DNA of 20,764 bases. Origin: Paulinella micropora. Taxonomy: Eukaryota > Cercozoa > Imbricatea > Euglyphida. The notes beneath the pieces were generated by a model. That model was not told the origin of the DNA and did not search any database. It saw only the letters and a list, made by a program, of their open reading frames with translations. The stretch spans positions 1,020,497 through 1,041,260 of the forward strand of contig BJOX01000009.1 of NCBI GenBank assembly GCA_009731375.1, written 5' to 3'. Position numbers and translations under genes: made by a program. How positions within the stretch are numbered: position 1 is the stretch's first letter; each line of letters begins with the position of its first letter. Positions 8,349-20,764 of this stretch are shown here, piece by piece.

Positions 8349-9366
8349 TCAGTACAGTCGGTTCCTTTTAGTTTTGAAGTTCGGTAGGAGACGTTTGAGC
8401 TCTGCTGCATTGGCGTCCCAGTCAGTCTGGTCGATATTACCCAGCTGGAGGTCCGATGAGTGGTTTGCTGCTCGTGTCATGTGAAAGAGCATATGGGGGC
8501 CACAGTCACCTGATCCCTTCGCCTGCTCCGGGATAGGAGCATGGATGTACCCCGAGGTAGAGTCTTGCTCAAGGAAACTAGCCTTCCGTTTGTTGTCGAC
8601 CCAGGCATTGATCACCACGGTGAAGTCGAGCTTAAGCTTCAACGTGCAGGATAAGAGGGAGTCAAGGATGAGGATGAGCGGTTTTGATCTGCTGGCCTGG
8701 TCGCCGAGCTTTAGGACTTCAAGTCCACAAGCTGTTCCTGGACCTTGTCGTTGTAGAGTGACGAGATCAGCATGAAGAGCCAGTGTTGATTTGATACGTT
8801 TATTAGTATGAGAAAATGTTGGTAACGCCGGTCGATGGGTCGGCGTCCCAGTGCCTTGAGGAGGGTGTACTCATCCTTGGTGCGTACCTGCCAGGACAGG
8901 TTGGGTCCAATTACAAGGGAGCCGTGCATCAGTGCTTCCTCCTCGATGCTAGTGAGGCAGACGTGAATAATGTTGTCTGTGAGTCAGCCGGTGGGATTCT
9001 TGACATCCTCGATGGCTTTCCGCGGTAGAATCGCAGTGGTGATGTCTTCGCGCCGCCAGAAGTCCGCCTTCAGTGGTATTTAGGCGTCAAAGGGAAGGGT
9101 GGCCTCCATGCGGAGTCTATATTTTCCTGGAAGGAAATCGAGGGGGGCGGCCGTGGCAGGGGCATTCGCAACATCTTCTTTCCCTGCACGCGTGTCGTCT
9201 CGTCATCGTAGGGTCCGACTTCTCCACTCTGGAAGAGCAGAAGAGGGGTCATGCCAAGACGGTAGGCTAGTTCATTGGTGAGGGCCTGACTGTCAAGAAT
9301 GGACTCCCAGGTTGCTACTTCTGGGATGTAGTTCGCTTCGGTGTAGTCTCGCAGAGGTGGTGTCAT
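8349..9366 (-). pseudogene. Ulp1-like (C48 family) cysteine protease, disrupted
   Basis: C48 peptidases remove SUMO-like tags; transposons also carry such domains. In 5' to 3' order the - strand shows: an N-terminal segment (9366-9070, YIPEVATWESILDSQ), a frame change near 9072, DFWRREDITTAILP, then LTDNIIHVCL preceded by TGA (8986-8984) where the family usually has Trp. Next come NQHWLFMLI with His at 8785-8783, a frame change near 8718, LILILDSLL with Asp at 8663-8661, and IPEQAKGSGDCGPHM with Cys at 8504-8502. His, Asp, Gln and Cys thus occur in family order. Both frame changes equal one missing base. No transposase or reverse transcriptase core was seen nearby, so the parent element is unknown. 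Confidence 0.7.
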
Positions 9367-9614
9367 TCCGGAGCTATGGATGCAGATTCATCCACTGCAA
9401 ACCCGATGGGCGACGTTGCTGGCGTCGTGACATATTATAAGAGGAGCATGAATTCCTGGTGTATGTTAGAGCTGCTGTTTTGTACCCTAAATATCGTACT
9501 ATTGTAACACTAAGCAGGCTTAGTACCCGACCGCAGTACTGTACCGGAAGCTTCCGATTCAACTTAGTTCACCGAAGACTAGTCAGAAGCTAATTTTTAC
9601 AAATACACTTTTTT
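9367..9614. other. no gene seen
   Basis: This would be the 5' side of the decayed protease gene. One - strand frame (about 9440-9370) reads TSPIGFAVDESASIAPE just upstream of the 9366 ATG and could be more of the same gene after another frame change. Nothing else is recognisable. Confidence 0.35.
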
Positions 9615-9701
9615 AATTTAGACTTCTTAATAGTTGAAGCGTTTGAAAACACTTTTGAATTTAGACGTCTTCATAGTTGAAGCCTTCGGAAATAAGTGCC
9701 A
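9615..9701. repeat. 43-44-bp tandem duplication, diverged
   Basis: AATTTAGACTTCTTAATAG and AATTTAGACGTCTTCATAG begin two units at 9615 and 9658; each continues with GTTGAAGC and a run of A and T. Confidence 0.75.
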
Positions 9702-9755
9702 CTCGTAGGGATGTGCGAAGCGCAAGATGAAAATGGAAGTGGTATCAAGAGATAC
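9699..9755 (+). repeat. diverged third copy of the 11099-11252 repeat
   Basis: GCCACTC(G)TAGGGAT, GAAGCG(C), ATGGAAGT and AGAGATA appear in the same order and spacing as in the 77-bp repeat at 11099-11252, with many changes. This implies an older dispersed family. Confidence 0.5.
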
Positions 9756-9799
9756 AAAAAACAAAAATAAAGCGTCACGTTGAAACATTAAAGAAAAAA

Positions 9800-9937
9800 A
9801 TGAGTGAAGAATTCACTAATGTTATACCTGGTACTACTGTAAATACCGAGTCATGGCCTGAGCCATCTGATGGCATTCCTTACATTCAAACCACTAGGCT
9901 GCGGCATTGCGCGGTGGCAGTTGCGGCGAGCCTGTGA
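9800..9937 (+). CDS. small ORF of unknown function, 45 aa
   Basis: ATG at 9800 after an A-rich leader, stop TGA 9935-9937. It begins MSEEFTNVIPGTTVNTESWP and has a mixed, protein-like composition unlike the repeats around it. No domain is recognised. It could be a chance frame or the first exon of something longer, since its composition changes abruptly near its end. Confidence 0.2.
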   Translation: MSEEFTNVIPGTTVNTESWPEPSDGIPYIQTTRLRHCAVAVAASL

Positions 9938-10028
9938 CTGAAGCCGGCGGCATGACTGACCGCCGCCATGACACGGTGACCGTTGCAGCCCGGACTGGGC
10001 AATCTACATGCTTGGCCATGCGGCCCCC

Positions 10029-10212
10029 AGACCAAACAAACTAATCAACCAAACTAATCAGAGCAACCAAACCAACCAAACCAGCAAAGCACCAAACCAA
10101 CCAAACCAACTAAACCGCTAAATCAGCCAAACTAGCCAAACAAGCCAAACCAACCAAGCCAGCCAAACCAGCCAAACCAGCCAAACCAGCCAAACCAGCC
10201 AAACCAGCCAGA
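10029..10212. repeat. 9-bp (CCAGCCAAA)n minisatellite
   Basis: The right part is nearly perfect CCAGCCAAA. Leftwards it decays into CCAACCAAA, CTAATCAAC and similar units. The + strand is almost purely A and C. Confidence 0.9.
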
Positions 10213-10215
10213 CAT

Positions 10216-10218
10216 CAC

Positions 10219-10267
<49 letters not shown>

Positions 10268-10349
10268 ATTAATATTATTATTGTTATTGCTATTGTTATT
10301 GTTATTGCTATTGTTATTGTTATTGTTATATTACTATTATTATTATTAA

Positions 10350-10389
<40 letters not shown>

Positions 10390-10446
10390 GTTGTTGTTGT
10401 TGTTGTTGTTGTTATTGTTATTGTTATTGTTATTGTTATTATTATT
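10216..10446. repeat. (ATT)n / (GTT)n compound array
   Basis: ATT with AATATT, TATTGT and GTT blocks. It directly abuts the left end of the 410-bp element, at the end expected to carry its tail if the element is a - strand SINE. Confidence 0.95.
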
Positions 10447-10856
10447 CAGCCCAATGGCCTCAAGGCGTTAAACTGTGACGCCAACTCATAACCCTTTGGT
10501 GGTAGATGCTGGGGAGGAGGGTCGTTGCGCGCGTAAAAGATCTTAAACTCCGCATATGCTGGTTGATAGCCCAGGACCCAGCAGACACCAGATTGTTATG
10601 GGTGGGGTTTCGAGGCAGCTCTAGCAACCGCGCTTGGTGTATGCACTTGCACATTCGGTGACGTCTTGCAAGAGGTTGCTGGGACTGCGGAATAACCTCG
10701 GCTTAGTGCAGTCTTGCCCTCAGGAGCTCCATCGGTGGCCCCGATCATCAGGCGAGAGACTGACACGGGGGGGTGGAGGACCTCGAACAAGGGTATTGGA
10801 GGCTTATGTCCGTTGAGGATATGCCATTAGCTGCATCAGTACGCCTCAGATATAGT
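10447..10856 (-). mobile_element. 410-bp SINE-like element, copy 1
   Basis: Identical by eye to 15209-15618 over 410 bases; outside, both merge into ATT arrays. On the - strand, starting from 10856, it has a degenerate A-box-like GCAGCTAATGG and, 46 bases on, GTTCGAGGTCC, a near match to the Pol III B box. That spacing is like a tRNA. The - strand 3' end runs into (AAT)n. This suggests a tRNA-derived SINE with an AAT tail. The three 60-64-codon frames inside are conserved only because the DNA is identical. Confidence 0.5.
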
Positions 10857-10877
10857 TATTATTATTATATTATTACA

Positions 10878-10924
<47 letters not shown>

Positions 10925-10971
10925 TATTATTATTATTATTACTATTATTATTATTATTATTATTATTATTA

Positions 10972-11008
<37 letters not shown>

Positions 11009-11023
11009 TATTACTATTATTAC

Positions 11024-11091
<68 letters not shown>
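10857..11091. repeat. (ATT)n array
   Basis: ATT trinucleotide with scattered ACT and one ATC interruption, between the 410-bp element and the 77-bp tandem repeat. Confidence 0.95.
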
Positions 11092-11098
11092 CAAACAC

Positions 11099-11252
11099 TG
11101 CATTTCTATGAAATAGAATTCGCCACTCCTAGGGATAAGTTGGAAGCGTAAAGGGTAAACATGGAAGTAAAGGTATGCATTTCTATGAAATAGAATTTGC
11201 CACTCCTAGGGATAAGTTGGAAGCGTAAAGGGTAAACATGGAAGTAAAGGTA
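11099..11252. repeat. 77-bp tandem duplication
   Basis: Units 11099-11175 and 11176-11252 differ at one position (C at 11121 against T). It sits just beyond the DDX24 stop codon, in its probable 3' flank. Confidence 0.95.
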
Positions 11253-11334
11253 TAGAGATATATGAAACGAAAGTTTGCAAAGAAATTAAGTAAAAGAAAG
11301 CTGAGAAGAATGAGAGGGACACACATGCGCGCGC

Positions 11335-19928
<8,594 letters not shown>

Positions 19929-20028
19929 AGCGAAGAGGAATCAAGAATGTCTACAAGCCGTATCGATTCTCGTTTGTTTTTTTTTTTTCGCCCACGGTTT
20001 GTGTGCGTGCGTTCTATGTGTTTGTGTG
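19929..20028 (-). other. probable 5' UTR / promoter side of DDX24
   Basis: Unique sequence upstream of the DDX24 ATG, containing a T-run at about 19977-19988. No TATA box or other core promoter element is obvious. Beyond it the window is microsatellite. Confidence 0.35.
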
Positions 20029-20030
20029 TG

Positions 20031-20109
<79 letters not shown>

Positions 20110-20178
20110 GGATGGATGGATGGATGGATAGATGGATGGATGGATGGATGGATGGATGTTTGGTGGATGGATGGATGG

Positions 20179-20213
<35 letters not shown>

Positions 20214-20215
20214 CA
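20029..20215. repeat. (GATA)n, (GATG)n, (AT)n
   Basis: GATA to about 20108, GATG/GGAT to about 20180, then AT. Upstream of DDX24 in gene sense. Confidence 0.95.
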
Positions 20216-20285
20216 TATCTTTCTCCCTTTTCTCTCTCGATCTTTGAGCAAGTGGAGCGAGAGAAGAGAGGAGAGTGAGAGGAGA

Positions 20286-20396
20286 ATTATATATATATGT
20301 ATATATATATGTATATATGTATGTATATATATATGTATATATATACATATATATATATATATATTATATATATGTATATATATATACATATACAAA

Positions 20397-20430
<34 letters not shown>

Positions 20431-20723
20431 GTATGTATGTATGTACGTATGTATGTATGTATGTATGTATGGATGGATGGATGGATGTACGTATGTACGT
20501 ATGCATTTATGTATGTATGTATGTATGTATGTATGTATGTATGTATGCATGTATGTATGTATGTATGTATATACGTATATGTATATATATTTACATATAT
20601 ATATGTATATATATGTGTATATATGTATATGTATGTATATATATACATATATATATATGTATATATGTATTTATGTATATGTATATGTATATGTATATAT
20701 ATATGTATATATATTTGGGGAGG

Positions 20724-20756
<33 letters not shown>

Positions 20757-20764
20757 GGGGGGGG
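20286..20764. repeat. (AT)n/(ATGT)n compound array ending in (AG)n
   Basis: AT with GTAT interruptions, ATGT tetramer from about 20401 to 20570 with a GGAT patch, AT-rich mixture to about 20714, then (AG)n and poly-G at the window end. The 70 bases at 20216-20285 are unique, with GAGAGAAGAGAG-type purine stretches. Confidence 0.95.

Noticed and set aside
8349-8986. TGA reassigned to Trp in this genome
   Set aside because: DDX24 uses TGG for Trp and ends on TGA, and the protease frame also has true frameshifts. Decay explains the TGAs.
10460-10816. 60-64-codon frames inside the 410-bp element, conserved in the second copy
   Set aside because: They are identical only because the DNA is identical. 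Frames overlap on both strands and have no protein features.

Overview
This is a eukaryotic nuclear fragment, probably from a microbial eukaryote (protist or alga) with GC-rich coding sequence; I cannot name the organism. The evidence is spliced GT-AG genes, tRNA-derived SINE-like elements, fold-back MITEs and an extreme load of microsatellites. A large share of the window is simple-sequence DNA: di-, tri-, tetra-, penta- and hexanucleotide arrays, poly-C, an 81-base poly-A and one 141-base N gap. Most long open frames here are these arrays read as poly-Ile, Leu, Tyr, Ser or Val and are not genes.

Two genes can be assembled by reading short exons through the repeats. On the + strand, 1172-4524 is the 3' part of a gene with three exons (1172-1271, 1960-2019, 3723-4524). 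It encodes the end of a protein kinase domain (subdomain XI, KRSTIPELL then GAPFF), followed by a RING-like zinc-binding region, a charged helical linker and a second Cys/His cluster resembling the RING2/Rcat domain of RBR ubiquitin ligases. The last exon carries two frame breaks, each equivalent to one missing base. On the - strand, 19928-11335 is a complete seven-exon gene for the nucleolar DEAD-box helicase DDX24/Mak5 (987 aa predicted). All six introns obey GT-AG and all phases match. Its small N-terminal exons are recognisable because they carry the W-K-x-V ... CFEE segment of DDX24.

The DDX24 introns are filled with repeats: a 217-bp fold-back MITE family (four copies), one of two identical 410-bp SINE-like elements, a second tRNA-like SINE, and arrays of (TAGTG)n, (CTTGT)n, (ATGT)n, (CATATA)n, (ACT)n and (ATT)n. 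In two introns, one per gene, an exon edge with its splice site has been copied several times into the neighbouring microsatellite.

Between the genes (about 4525-11334) lies repeat and transposon wreckage: a near-perfect 61-bp hairpin with a diverged inverted partner on the other side of the RING exon, 72-bp and 125-bp tandem repeats, and a decayed - strand coding region (about 9366-7428) holding the His, Asp and Cys motifs of a Ulp1-like (C48) cysteine protease broken by frameshifts and stops. The right end (19929-20764) is almost entirely microsatellite.
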